Origin: Didymodactylos carnosus
Taxonomy: Eukaryota; Rotifera; Eurotatoria; Philodinida; Philodinidae
Assembly: GCA_905250885.1 (NCBI GenBank)
Contig: CAJNOQ010000930.1
Span: 1-38,856, forward strand
Direction: 5' to 3'
DNA length: 38,856 nt
Positions within the stretch are counted from its first letter, which is position 1. Every line of letters starts with the position of its first letter. The position numbers and the translations under genes were made by a program. A model generated the notes under the pieces. It saw only the letters and a list, made by a program, of their open reading frames with translations, did not search any database and had not been told where the DNA came from. Below are positions 18,152 through 30,015 of the stretch, piece after piece.

Positions 18152-19460
18152 TATATGTGCCCTCAAAACTATGTCAGCTTGAAGAGGACCCCTGATTACA
18201 TATATCCTGCAGTTTTTTCGATGAACTGATAACTATTCACCGAGTTATTAATTCTCATTTTAAAAAACTTGTAGCTCAGTCAAAAATAATCCTAGAAAAG
18301 TCATTCATGCATTGCATTGTTTGATAGCCAATGGTCTGTTGTTACCTGACGAAAAAGGTTTTTTAAGACAATAGTTTATAATTAATCAATGTTAATTAAT
18401 ACTAATTAATATCACTCTGGTGCCTTACCATTTAATTTGAAAATTAACAGTTTACTAGAAACGGTAAAGTAATAGGTCATTCGAGAGAAATTTCCAAACG
18501 CTACAAATCCCTGTATTTAGCTCTTCAAAATGTTACCAATAAACAGTTATTTATACTCGGTTTTAGGTAAACGGGGTTTCTACTACGGATTTCTGTATAG
18601 AGCTGCCATGGATGTTTTTTGAATAACTCGAGAACAAACAGAAATAGAGAGTTCGGGTTTTCAGCATTTTGTAGAGAAGGCTTTACTCTATCTTCACATA
18701 TATTGTGCACAAAAAGTCTCTGTTTTTTAGGTGGTGTACCTGACTGATGAACAGGTTGCCAGATTCTGAACCTCCGCTGAATTTTTAATTGTAACACAGT
18801 GGCTAGATAGTCCAAAGTGCTCTCTACACTTGTGCGCAAGGCCGACCACTCTATCTGTTGTGGGATTAAAATTTATTGATTGTGACAATAACTGGATTTT
18901 GGAATTCCTTGTTGCAAGGATACGCACCCCAAAACCTTGCCACGGATTCTGACTACGCAAAGCATATCTCATAAAAACTATTGGAACAAAGTTGTTCCCT
19001 ATGAAATTTTTTTCTTGAAATTCCGTCCCGCTTATTCCGTGCAGAATGACATCAGCTACAACTTTGTCAGGGAAATTTTTTCTCGGAAATTCTTTGTTAT
19101 CGCGCAATCGCTGGCAACATTTTCAAAAATTACTTTTCATGCTTAAAAGTAGAAAAACACTCTTTTTACAATGTTTCACTTAAAAAGCCTATGTCGCTGG
19201 AAAACTTTTCAAACTTTTAAAGCTTATTATATACAACCAAAGATTGTCTACAAAATAAGTCTACCGCGATGTTGATCGGACATTCCAATAAAATCAAATG
19301 AATTATTTCACAATACCATCGAAATCGAAATTTTAATTAAAATTTAAAATTAATTAATTAATAACTCTGTGAATAGCTATTAGTTCATCGAAAAAACTGC
19401 AGGATATATGTAATCAGGTGTCCTCTACAAACTGACCTAGTTTGAAGGCGCATTTTACCT
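18152..19460. mobile_element. 1.3-kb element with about 100-bp terminal inverted repeats, non-autonomous
   Basis: The sequence at 18152-18255 is repeated in inverted orientation at about 19358-19460. The shared core includes CTGATTACATATATCCTGCA and GTTTTTTCGATGAACT. Identity is roughly 85 percent by eye. The left repeat runs straight into the assembly gap, so its outer end is missing and no target duplication can be checked. Open frames inside (18525-18839 and 18727-19107, minus) show no DDE, reverse-transcriptase or other transposase motif. It is best seen as a degenerate or non-autonomous DNA-transposon-like element. Confidence 0.65.
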
Positions 19461-19617
19461 GAAACTCTGTGCAACTGTGTTTGTACCTATAGGTGAAAAA
19501 TCCCATAATTTTTTAAGAAAAATTCTTACTAAGGTCCGCACACGATCGCGCATGAAATGATGAAAATTGATCGGCAAGCATAAGTAAAAAATTTCTTCTA
19601 CATTTTCCAATATTAAG

Positions 19618-19672
19618 TTGGCTCAGTGGTAACTTTACGGATTTGCAATTTAAAGTGCCTTGGGTCGATTCT
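19618..19672 (+). repeat. tRNA-like A-box/B-box pair (possible SINE or tRNA relic)
   Basis: TTGGCTCAGTGG (19618-19629) fits the RNA polymerase III A-box consensus, and GGGTCGATTCT (19662-19672) is close to the B box (GGTTCGANTCC), at a tRNA-like spacing. The D, anticodon and T stems pair poorly and no acceptor stem is evident, so this is not a functional tRNA gene. A tRNA-derived short element or a relic is possible. Confidence 0.3.
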
Positions 19673-19714
19673 TAATTTCAGGAAATGTATACCTCGAAAC
19701 CCACAACTGTCTCA

Positions 19715-19848
19715 CGTATGACCACGCATGAAGATTGTTCGCTTATATACACGGGCGCGGATTTTTTATACAAATTTTTCCGCTAAAATTTTCGTGAAGC
19801 ATCTGCGCGCATATATACAAATGAACAATCTTCACGTGTGCACACGCA
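19715..19848. repeat. Imperfect inverted repeat, about 50-bp arms
   Basis: The left arm (19715-19766, containing TGAAGATTGTTC and ATATACACGGGCGCGGAT) pairs with the right arm (19798-19848, containing GCGCGCATATATAC and GAACAATCTTCA). The spacer is AT-rich, about 30 bp. The core TGAAGATTGTTC is perfectly inverted. It is CpG-rich like the 17515-17667 block, so both may be parts of one repeat family flanking the 18152-19460 element. Confidence 0.55.
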
Positions 19849-19989
19849 TTTGATGTTGCGAGTGCACGACCCCGAAGTCGTGAAACTTGCTGTCTTTACC
19901 TAAACAAATTTCGTAAAAGTCCAAGCTGACATTTCATGATCCCTCACGCGTGAAAAGTCGATAAAATTTCCCCATGGGCAATCTCGATA

Positions 19990-21518
19990 ATTTTCTAATT
20001 CAAAATACAACCTTTTCAATTTTAGCTACTCGTATTTTGGGATAGAAAACAAGAGTAGATCAAACGGAACTAAATGTTAAACTACCATATAAGAAGTCTG
20101 TCAGTCTGATAACGATTTTCAAATGAGCGCGAGACCTTTTGCATGATTATTTTTTCAAATCTGTGCTTAGAAACAGAGCTTAGGAGCCTTGTACGACTAA
20201 ATTATTACGTCTTCAACTTTTTCAAGTTTTAAGGAAAAGCAAAATTAAATTTTGTTTTCATAACATAGCTCTTGTTCGTACCACATATAGCGACACCTAT
20301 CGCATCATATATCTGTCATCACGACCAAATCGATAAATAAAACTGTAAATAAACTTTCACGTATTCTATTTTATTTCATAGTTTTGTGCAAGCGTTTAAT
20401 GTCATTTACGTCAAGATAGAAAATGATGGCGATATGCTGACTTTTTAACTAATCGAAATTATCCCTCTCACAAAGACTACGATGTGTACTCTGATTAGGT
20501 TATACACCGGAACTAACATAAACGCTCGACTACTCTTGATATGAACTTAATCCTAGTATATATTTGATGCCTACTGTTGATCTAATCTCTTTAGTTTTGT
20601 GTCCTTTATCTGATGAAAAAAGGTAACTGACCGAATTTTCTGCATTCAGCCCCGGTGTCATTTAGTAGTGTCGTAAACATATACTATTCACATTTATTTT
20701 CAGCTGTTAAGGTTGTACACTTCGCAACAAATAACAAAGCGTATGCGATGTAGTTGGTTTTTCTACCTTTCATATGCTTCGCACTGGCCACATATGCGAT
20801 GATCTAAAATTTTTGATGACAGCATCTCATAAGATTCTCTAATCGACATGGGCCTGTCTAATCTACGTGTTTTTATTAACCAATCGATCGGTTTGATTTT
20901 TATTTTAAATTAATGGAGGGCGGTGTTTCGTGTTTGAAAGATACTTTGTGCATTTATAGTCCTCATCTGCATCTGCAGAATTCTCAAAGGTTTTTTTTAT
21001 AGTTGTGGTGTCTCACTGAGCCAAAGATTTTTCCTTTTCTTCCTCAGATGTGTATTTAAGCTAAGAACTTACAGCGTATTAACTGCGTAAACAATACGTT
21101 TACTTTTAGGATCGATTGAACCTTACCAAGAAAGAAAACTAGAGATAAAGTCTAACATAAAAATTCATCCAAGGTAAAACAGAAAGGTATGACTTTTTGA
21201 AAAATTCTTCAAAAACATCAGACGTATTTCCCTATTACTGTTAGTCTGAATAAATCTTTCTTCCAGGCATCTGGTCAGAAAAACCTTGGATTTGTAAAAC
21301 TAAGAATTAGAGGTGTGTAAAAAATTTATCATGTACGCAGATAAACAATAGTGAGAATATCTTTCTTTTGATTTTTGTTTTATTTTGTAGTGGTGAAACT
21401 TCACTTACTTTTTCAAGACAATAGAAACGTTCAGTAGTTCCCGATAAACCTTTGGTAATTCGTGCTTATCTAAAAAATTTGATAATATTTTTAGATAATC
21501 TGTAGTTTGTTGCGTAGA
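19990..21518. other. Upstream region of TACC, no gene seen
   Basis: About 1.5 kb of AT-rich DNA with no exon-like segment on either strand. It presumably contains the TACC promoter and 5' leader. Confidence 0.45.
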
Positions 21519-24500
21519 ATGGATAATGATATTTTTTCCTCAACAAAATTACATGGTAGCAATGATGTAACATTACACAACAGTAGTAATACAAGTACAA
21601 CGGATGCATTAGCTAATTCAGAAACATTATTATTATCAGAAACTGAACAGTTAACACCGATTGAACCAATATATAAGAAAAATATTGTGAAAACGCCTGA
21701 AAGTGTTAATAACAGTGATAATCCAGTATTAAATAACGCTATAAGTGAAACAACAAACGGTATTGTTATTAGCAATGGAAATGATGATGATGACATAGTC
21801 GAGAATGGTATTAATGGTGAGGATGATAATAGAACGACGGTCGATGATGTCTATCATGAAGGGTAAGATTCTCAGAGTTACTAAAAGTGACTGGTTGATG
21901 AAAAACTTTTTGTGTGCTAAGAAAGCAAGACAGCAAAGATGGTATACATGGCAACAGAATGAATTGTTTTTGTTGTGCTTTAATGTTCTATATAAAAATG
22001 AGGATGAAAAATTAAGAATTTACGAAATCTCTCTGGGCTGAGTTTAGTACATGTAGATGCCTATAACCCATCATTTAGTGAACTGTTAGCAATTTTTTGT
22101 TTTCTCATTTAGAAATCCAGCATTGAACAAATCATTCGATGTATTACCGCTATTAAAGAAAGAAGATGAATATGTAAGTATAAGATGCATGCGTTTTTGC
22201 TAAGGATATAATTATCACTGCTAACTGTATATAACGGATATGCCAGCAGAAAAATAGCATCCTATATATTTTGCATAACTTTTTAACAATTGATACTCAA
22301 AATTTAACTTTATATAAAAATAGGCCTTGAAATCCTCTACAGAAAGCGTATTGAGTGTTTTATTTTATAATGTAAAAGCAAAAGTTATACGAAAAATACT
22401 GACAAGCTTGAAAATAAGTCAACTTTTTTCCGGAAAATTCATATTTTTTTAACGTACTGATGCAGGAATAAACTTGAAGACGACAGAATCTCACTTTATG
22501 TGTACTAGATGCGACAGTGCCGAAGTATGAGACAAATGGCTGAGAGCAGTGCGAAGTAACTATAAAAATACTTGTCAACAAAAGCATCAATTTTTCAATC
22601 CCCTATCGTATCACTTCTTCTTTCCAATCTTTTACATACAGTTTTCAACAATGTTCTTGATTTTAATGTTCTTTCGTTAAAATAACCGGCGGCATCGACT
22701 GCGGTTCTTTCCATTCAGATACCAAGGAAAGGGTCTGTTTTAAATGTTCGTTAAGAAAAACATTAGTTTAGAATAACCAATATGATTGGATAAATGAAAA
22801 GAAAAAAGAGAAAGCTGTTAAGAATGGTTAATAGAGAATACTTCGATTCATCATCATAGTAACCCATGTGTTTTTTTACCAGGTCAATGTTCTTGATACG
22901 ACTGTTGAACTACCCGACAGAGAACAATTGGAACCAGAAGTGTCAGGTATAACTCTCACTTAATCGTTGATCAATCAGCTCTTGTAATTTAATTATACAG
23001 ATGAATTTGTTACATTGTCTCCCACATCAACAACCACACTTGACAGGACGATGGAAGTTAAGAATGAAATACGTTCGCCTGGTCATGAGCGATTATCATC
23101 AAAAGTTTCAGGTAAATGACAAGCAATCACTTCTCCTATATTTATATTAGTACTACCTTACTGCGTTTTTTTTCAGTTGAATATCCTTTGGTACAAGACT
23201 CCCATGATCCTCCGAATGAATTGGTTAATGGCTTATCAAATATGACATTACAGTCAAAGCCTGTTGGTGAGTGTTTCTCATGTTAATTATTTTCATTTCT
23301 CAATATTGCTGTTTTCATTTCATTAAGAAAATACACCGCCAGTGTCAGATATAAAACCAGCATTTGATACCAACACATTTGTATTGAAGAAAAAAGAGCG
23401 ACGTAAAGTGAACAATGAAAATAGTTTAAATTTGGTAAGAGGATAAATCTTCTTCCTGCAGTAGAAGCTGAATTTTAACTATTTTTCTCTTCCAGGGTGC
23501 TGATGATTCAATGAGTGAATTCCCTGATTTATGCAACAAAGGATCACCATTGACATTGCATACCATGTCAAATGAACAACCACCACCAGCCCTTGATGAT
23601 GCTCAAAGAAAAGAATTCATGTATGTAATAAAAAAGTAAATTGTTTCACTTGCTATTTTCTATCATTACCATTAACAAAAACAGTGTCATTTCTAAGTAG
23701 TTGAAACCATCACAGAAGTGTCGCATCAACAGGGGATTCTGGCGTCATTTCCATCCCATATGTGAAAAATTTTCTTTTCTCTCATAAAACAAAAGTTTTC
23801 GACAAATAACTCTTATCACTTTTAGTGAAATTGTTTTGACCTTCTCCAATATCTGAAGGATCGAAATTTTCTTCGTCAGCCTGTTAAGCTTCTTATTAAG
23901 AATATCTTATACCAACGTAATTGTTTTGATATAACAAGCTAGCTGATTCAAATTCTGTTTGTTGTTGAACCGCTTTTTTACTCTATCTGCCATAATAGAT
24001 TAACCTATCCCTATATCATCCCTTAAAATTTTTTTAACCTTGTACTTTTTTTAAATGAAATAAGATATACTTATATCTCCTCTGAATTTTTCATCTTTTA
24101 TGCAAAGAAGATTGATTTTTTTTCTGTAAAGAGTATACGTTGATGAAGTTCAATGTATACATGCCCATCTTCAATGGTTGAAGATGTATCTATGTATCTA
24201 ATCTGTGTCAGGTCATTTATCAGTCCAAAACATTCTCTTACTCGCTCGTATACATGTAAGATTATTACAGGCTAGACTGAAACAGATCTCTTCTAGATCT
24301 TGTTTTACTAACAACGTTTAAATACCTTATTAGACTATACTTATTTACTACATATGGATGTGTTATTTGTTCAAACATGTACTGCGATTTATATTACAAT
24401 CTTGTTTCGTTGTTTTTGTAAGGATCACTAATCGTCGTCAAGAAATAGACTTATCTAGAATATAAGTGTTATTGCTTCAGACATTCTAACGTAGCAGTGT

Positions 24501-26530
24501 TTTTTATTTTTATTTCATTACATCAAATAGGTATTATATACGATCGACATAAATATATTTTGATTCGTCCCCTTTCTTTCTAAATATTGTGCTCATGTTT
24601 GATTCTTTTTTTCTCTCCTTCGTCTGGCAAACATTTTTTCTTTGTTCTGAGTATGAATGAAAAAAAAGAAACCTTCAGTTGAATAAATTGATTTGTAATA
24701 GTAGTGCAATTCTGAAAGTGATACGTTCAAAGTCATGTTAAATGAAGAATCAATAAAATCGCCACCATTGCTTCCGCAAGACTCTCTTGAAACTCTGTTG
24801 TCACCAGTCGATGAGGAAAATGACCACCATCAGGATATAATGACTAAAACGCAAACATCATCGATGACTGACTTTCTAAAGAACGAAGAGAAAACTTTAA
24901 ATCAACAACCAGAGCAATCTTCTTCAATACATGAAAATATGATTAAAAGCATAATTAACGAGAATGAAATGAATAAATCATCATTATTTCGTTCATTAAT
25001 TGAACACAATGAATCAGAGAATGTTGATGATGAAGAAAAAAAACGTCGATCTCTATTAATAAGTAAACATTTAGAAGAAAACGAATCTTCATCGTCGAAC
25101 GTATTAACTTCGTTACAGTCTGCGTTTGATGTTCTAACAAATTTGAGAACAATTCGAACAGTTGAAAATAAAAAACAACAGCAACAATCTATTCCCATTG
25201 ATGATAAGCCACCTACCCGCATTGATAATAAGCCATCTACTCGTATTGTTGATAAGCCACCTACTCGCATCGATGATAAGCCGCCTACTATACCTCTAAC
25301 AAATGATCATCTTAATTCATTTAGTGATTGTTTGGAAAGTTATTATCGTACATTATGGAATGTTTGTGCACATACTGAAGAATTAAAACGAGAATTAAGA
25401 ATGGTTAAAAGTGAACGTGATCAATTGACAGAAGATTTAGTCAATGTTGAAAATGCCTATGCTGATTTACGAAAACGAAATGAAAAATTAAAATTAAATA
25501 TTACTGAACATAAAAAGGTTTATAATTGTATTTTTTTCGTTTCAAACAAATTAGTAATGATGTTTTTGTGTACTACTTTTAGAACGTTGAAACTTTGAAA
25601 CAATTTTCTGAAGAATCTATACGTTATACAGAAGAACAAAAACAGAAATATCAAGTACTTAAACAACATGCTCAAGAAAAACTAGATAAGTAGGTTCATC
25701 ACGTCATTTAATAAATATTGTCTGATTAAGTGGAATTTTCAAATGTAATATTTATGATGTAGAGTTAACTAGATACTGCCTTGAGTTTGGATCTAAACTA
25801 AATGCATTAAAACGAGCATATCAAATAGGAAAAGAAGAAAATAGTTTTGTTTTCTAGTTTAAAAAATAGTACTAGTAATGAATTGAATAAGTACTACGAT
25901 AAGATGTGAAGTCATCTCAACTGCGCTTAATATCGTTTAGAAGAGTTTTTATCAGATGTCGGCATATTGCGTTTATCTTTTGACATTGAAAAGCAAGTAT
26001 AATTGCTGATTTTTGCTCTGTAATTAGCTGTAACAAAAAAATATATTTGTTTTGGCTCTCTGTTAGAATCATCTAAATATTTCAATTTCCGTTAGATAAA
26101 TGGCTAAGATTGCTTCATGCTGATTTTTCTCATAGTGTATGACTTACGTTTTATGTATGTTTTAGAGCCAATGAAGAAATTGAAAAATTACGTCGAACAA
26201 ATGCTACTGAGAGTGAAGGTGCACAAGCACAACTAAGATATGCACAATTACGTGTACAAAGTTTAGAGCAAGAATTACAATCAATAAAACAAGAATTACA
26301 ACAAAAGGTTTGTGTACAATTTATACTTTTCATCAGAAATATTATAAAAAACATTGAACAGCAATTTTATTGACTAACTATTTGAAAAGAGAACTTATCG
26401 ACGGTCTTTATAGTTTATCAGCGAACAAAGATTCATTTAATTCTTTTGTTTTTTAATCTTATTTCAGAAAAAAGAGAATACAGAATTAACAAATATTTGT
26501 GATGAATTATTAGCTACGAATCGACGTTAA
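21519..26530 (+). CDS. TACC: TACC-family (transforming acidic coiled-coil) protein, 11 exons
   Basis: TACC proteins bind ch-TOG/XMAP215 at centrosomes and spindle microtubules through a C-terminal coiled coil. Exons: 21519-21862, 22113-22173, 22883-22946, 23001-23111, 23177-23266, 23328-23434, 23496-23620, 24719-25517, 25583-25689, 26166-26307, 26468-26530. Phases agree throughout, giving 670 residues. The C-terminal 165 residues or so are the TACC domain: ERDQLTEDLVNVENAYADL, RYTEEQKQKYQVLKQHAQEK, KANEEIEKLR, then KENTELTNICDELL, which lines up with the vertebrate TACC3 end (KENEELTRICDDLI). The first 500 residues are acidic, Asn/Ser/Thr-rich and poorly conserved, with four 8-residue repeats at 461-492. 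Exon 8 starts at 24719, because only that acceptor (CTGAAAG|T) restores the phase left by exon 7. The link between the low-complexity exons 1-7 and exon 8 rests on phase and proximity, so it is less certain than the C-terminal identity. Confidence 0.88.
22174..22882 (+). other. TACC intron 2 (709 nt)
   Basis: GT-AG intron with donor GTAAGT at 22174 and a pyrimidine-rich acceptor ending at 22882. No exon, RNA or repeat recognised. The 76-codon minus-strand open frame at 22360-22590 shows no family features. Confidence 0.5.
23621..24718 (+). other. TACC intron 7 (1.1 kb)
   Basis: Donor AT|GTATGT at 23621. The 3' half is T-rich and the acceptor is CTGAAAG at 24718. No coding segment seen. Its length and the change in composition around 24600-24700 leave open that an internal promoter serves exon 8 onward, but no direct sign of one is visible. 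Confidence 0.45.
25197..25292 (+). repeat. Four 24-bp tandem repeats inside TACC exon 8
   Basis: Four in-frame copies of a 24-bp unit encode IDDKPPTR-like octapeptides (I-[DV]-[DN]-K-P-[PS]-T-[RI]) at residues 461-492. Copies differ mostly at third positions and a few replacements, so the array is not brand new but has stayed in frame. Confidence 0.85.
25690..26165 (+). other. TACC intron 9 (476 nt)
   Basis: GT-AG intron splitting the coiled coil between the codon halves of Lys in EKLDK-ANEE. No other feature recognised. Confidence 0.5.
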
Positions 26531-28481
26531 TCGTATACTGTTCGTGAATATACGTATGTATCTTTGGGCGATTTTTATGTATATACTAACAGAATTAACT
26601 ATTTTTTTCGCTTTGATACTAACTTACTTTCGTTAAAAGTGTTACTCTTCTATTTTTTTGCTTCATTTTTTTTTATTATTATTGCTGCATTTGTTGCTCT
26701 CTTGCTCTTTCTCTCTTTCTTTGTTTAACAGAGAAATATGTTTATTGATTAAACGATCAATGCGCTATTTTTATGTTTGTATAGCGTAATTAGATGACTG
26801 TTCTGTTCTCTGTGCGTGTGCAAATTCGACAGACTGGTCTATTATTTTTTTTTTGGTAATCTCCTGTCCATCAATAAATGTGGGTTCTAAGATCTCAGTG
26901 ATTTTGTATAATTTATCGTAGCCAAGAAAGTCACATGAACGAGAAATCGATTGTTTCCTACCTTAAATCATACATTTTTGAGTCCAAAACAATACCACAG
27001 CATCTGAAAATTAAACAGCAATGCCCCGATGGATTTTAGTCAACGTTGTATTACGTTGTAAACATTACAATAAGTTTTACATGAAAATAGTCTTCTTTTT
27101 TTTTATAAAAAAGACTCGATACAGAATGATGAGAAATTAATCAACTTAAACATTTTGTAAAATAGAAGAAAACCGTGTAGATGCACAAAGTTTCTCTCTT
27201 TCTTCCATTGTGTGCAGTGAAAGAATTTCGTCCCAGTCTAGTCTGTCTACTTGATCTTCGCGGTAGGTGTAGTTTATTTTTTTTTTTGCAATTAACATTA
27301 TTTTTGTACTTTATTCTTGTTATTTACTTTGTGTATTGTTAAATAAAACAGGTCTTTTTTTTATTCGTATGTTTTCTCTTTCTTTACAAAATCAAAATTC
27401 GAAATAAAAATATATTATGAGAATATTTTTTTTGTTTTGTGTATCTGAATATACTCCAATCCAAAATGAACTGTTTTTAATATCTTCTAACCGGCTTACG
27501 TAGGCTGCCCGTGATTTATAAGTGTCAATTCAGAGTGTGTATGTAAAAAGAAAACCATTGACTAGAAATCGATTTACATTTGTCATAGATTACATGCTAG
27601 TCTAAATGCTAAGATCTGTCATAAACTAACGTAAATTTGTGCTTCATTGTTACTTTCTTTGTACATCAAATGATTTAAAAAAATTCTTTGTACAAAACGT
27701 GTACCAATGTTTCCAATGACGATGATAGATTTGAACAATTTAGTGAAAACAGTCGATGGAGTTTGTGAGAATTATAAAAAGTTTTATTGACATATAAACA
27801 AATAAAACTACATGATTTGAATGTTATTGTACCATTTATGAAATGAATATATAAAAACACGCATAAAATTAAATAATTAGTCCATTTTACAATGAAAAAT
27901 TTTCATTCAGTTAATTGTACATGTCAGATTTTAAAACATTTTTATTATATGTAAAAACTGATTGATTATCGTTTATTTATAAGTTTTTGATTTTGTAAAC
28001 ATTTGAATAGAGAAATGAAACAGAAGTATTAATCTGATATTAAAAAGTTAACAAATTCATTATCAGTTTCGGTCAAATCAATGCAATTTTAGTTTCGTAC
28101 TTAAAAGAACGATAACGTGTACCAGTTAATAGTGCACTCTTTCAGAAATTAATTATACTTCTGATATTGTATAAGATGGACGACATTTTGTTTGTCTTTA
28201 CGAGATTATAACTCTGTACTTTTTTTTGCCTCTTCATTTCCTTCATTTTGTGTTATTTTCATAAGAAACTGTTATTTCTCACTGTCTATTGTTCATGCTA
28301 AATAACAGTCACCTACCAGTGATGTAACACAAAACGTTTAGAACATTCCTAACTTGTTACTCTCAAAATTCAATATTCCGTTATTTTCTTATTTTAAGTT
28401 CACATTTGAATTAAGTGCTAATACGTATATAATTAATTCTACTTTTTTCTTCAGATAAACTTTGTAGCCTTGTTGACAAAA
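26531..28481. other. Intergenic region TACC to SPCS3
   Basis: About 1.95 kb, T-rich near TACC (its 3' UTR) and AT-rich later. No exon found. A probable TACC poly-A signal is at 26873. A splice-acceptor-like CTTTTTTCTTCAG ends at 28454, just ahead of the SPCS3 start. Confidence 0.5.
26873..26878 (+). terminator. Polyadenylation signal of TACC
   Basis: AATAAA 343 nt past the TACC stop, followed within 25 nt by a GT-rich stretch (TGTGGGTTCT). Plausible 3' end; other AATAAA hexamers lie further down (for example about 27340). Confidence 0.35.
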
Positions 28482-29402
28482 ATGCATTCATTTTTAAATC
28501 GATTGAATACGTTATTTGCTTTTACACTGACGGTATTAGCATTTTTAACAACTGGTGTATTTATATCAACATATTTTGAAAAGTATCATGCACCCATTGC
28601 AATATCAACAAGTAAAACACTTGTGTAAGAGAACGTCTTTTTTCTTGTTTACTCGTAAAGAAATATAGTTTATTTATAGAAAACATATGACCGATTATTC
28701 ATCGAATAGAAAAAAAAATGATTTAGGTATATTACAAATTGATTTGGAATCAGGTATATACATCAGACTAAATTTTATATAAAAATATAACAGAAAAATT
28801 TACTTCATTTATTTAGATTTGGATAAATTATTCGATTGGAATGTGAAACAATTATTTTTATATTTGACGGCTGAATATACCACAGCATCAAATGTACGTA
28901 TGTGTTATCATTTATAGAAAAACTTAAATAATATTTATTTGATGATTATTTTATTGTAGATTTTAAATCAGGTTGTACTCTGGGATAAAATAATTCGACG
29001 TGGTGAAAATGCACGAATGAATTTACATGAAATGAATCCAAAATATTACTTTTGGGATGATGGTGAAAATCTAAGGTGAATGATGGTGTTCAACAATGAT
29101 AAATGTTTCTATCTTGCCCATTTGCCTGTAGCCAGAAGGCAGTTGAATGGATTCATGGCTTCTTTTTGATGAGACAATATTTACAGAATCTAGAATGAAA
29201 AAAGTTTTTAGGCTAGCAGGTTCTTTCTTTGAAAAATCCTGATAATATGTTTCCTCTATTTCTATATTTTAGATCAAATAATATCACATTAACATTGGGC
29301 TGGAATATAATTTCAAATGCTGGAAGATTACTACATATTCGAGGCAATGGTTCAACATCGTTTATATTTCCAGATAGTTATACAACAAGTCGCGGAACAT
29401 AA
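28482..29402 (+). CDS. SPCS3: Signal peptidase complex subunit 3, 5 exons
   Basis: Non-catalytic subunit of the ER signal peptidase, a single-pass type II membrane protein that supports cleavage of signal peptides. Exons: 28482-28624, 28680-28753, 28817-28893, 28960-29075, 29273-29402. All phases agree, giving 179 residues against 180 in human. One membrane segment lies at about residues 12-34 ([20 protein letters not shown]), followed by the lumenal domain. Strong family signatures are [37 protein letters not shown] and NITLTLGWN. The start is fixed by family length and the N-terminal M-x4[10 protein letters not shown] pattern. Same strand as TACC upstream and convergent with the 31137-35804 gene. 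Identity is very secure. Confidence 0.96.
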
Positions 29403-29827
29403 AAAATCAAAATGATTGTTCGTTGCATATCAAGTAGTTAGTTTCATCTTTTATTTTTGATTTTGATGACTATGTTTTGTTGTTCTTTTTCATTGTTGTT
29501 GTTGAGATTTCGATTTGTGTTTTCGTTATGGTTATTGCTCGTGTGTTTCTTGATTGCTCTTAAAAAAAGGATACGTTTAGCGGTTATTGTTTTTTGAATC
29601 AGAAAATTCTGTTATATATTCAATGGAATATAACGAATGGAAGGTGGCATCACTCAGCATCACCCTTCTTCCCATGTTATCTGTCCATATTATGTACAAA
29701 ACGCAGCAGAATAAATCGTAATAGGTCGAACAGATTCTTACATTTAATGCCATTTGTATTTACTGATATTGTTGCTGTAAACAACACTTTTAAAACGTAA
29801 TTTAAATGCTAGTGGCAAGACTTGTAG

Positions 29828-29833
29828 AATAAA
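29828..29833 (+). terminator. Polyadenylation signal of SPCS3
   Basis: AATAAA 426 nt past the SPCS3 stop, lying only 7 nt before the left arm of the 29840-30015 palindrome. Use is inferred; no nearer AATAAA was seen. Confidence 0.35.
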
Positions 29834-29839
29834 TGTAAT

Positions 29840-30015
29840 GTATTCATATGTTTTGCAGCTAATGTTTTGATATTGAAATTTATTTTAACCAGAGCTTTCG
29901 AATCGACAGAGTCATCTTCAGTGAAAAAAATCGAAGATGAATCTATCGATTCGAAAGCTCTGGTTGAAATAAAGTTCGGTATTAAAATACATTAACTGCA
30001 ACAAATATGAAAGCA
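29840..30015. repeat. 175-bp palindrome with 80-bp arms
   Basis: The left arm 29840-29920 is the inverted counterpart of the right arm 29931-30015, with a loop of about 10 nt (GTGAAAAAAA). The inner stem CCAGAGCTTTCGAATCGA is perfect; the outer part (TTTTGCAGCTAATGT against its partner) carries scattered mismatches, about 85 percent overall by eye. Non-coding. It could be a foldback/MITE element or a structured 3'-end RNA. Confidence 0.8.

Noticed and set aside
18268-18290. GTAGCTCAGT word resembling a tRNA A box
   Set aside because: No B box follows at a suitable distance.
18727-19107. 126-codon minus-strand open frame as a possible transposase
   Set aside because: No catalytic motif or recognisable domain, and it overlaps another frame of equal quality.
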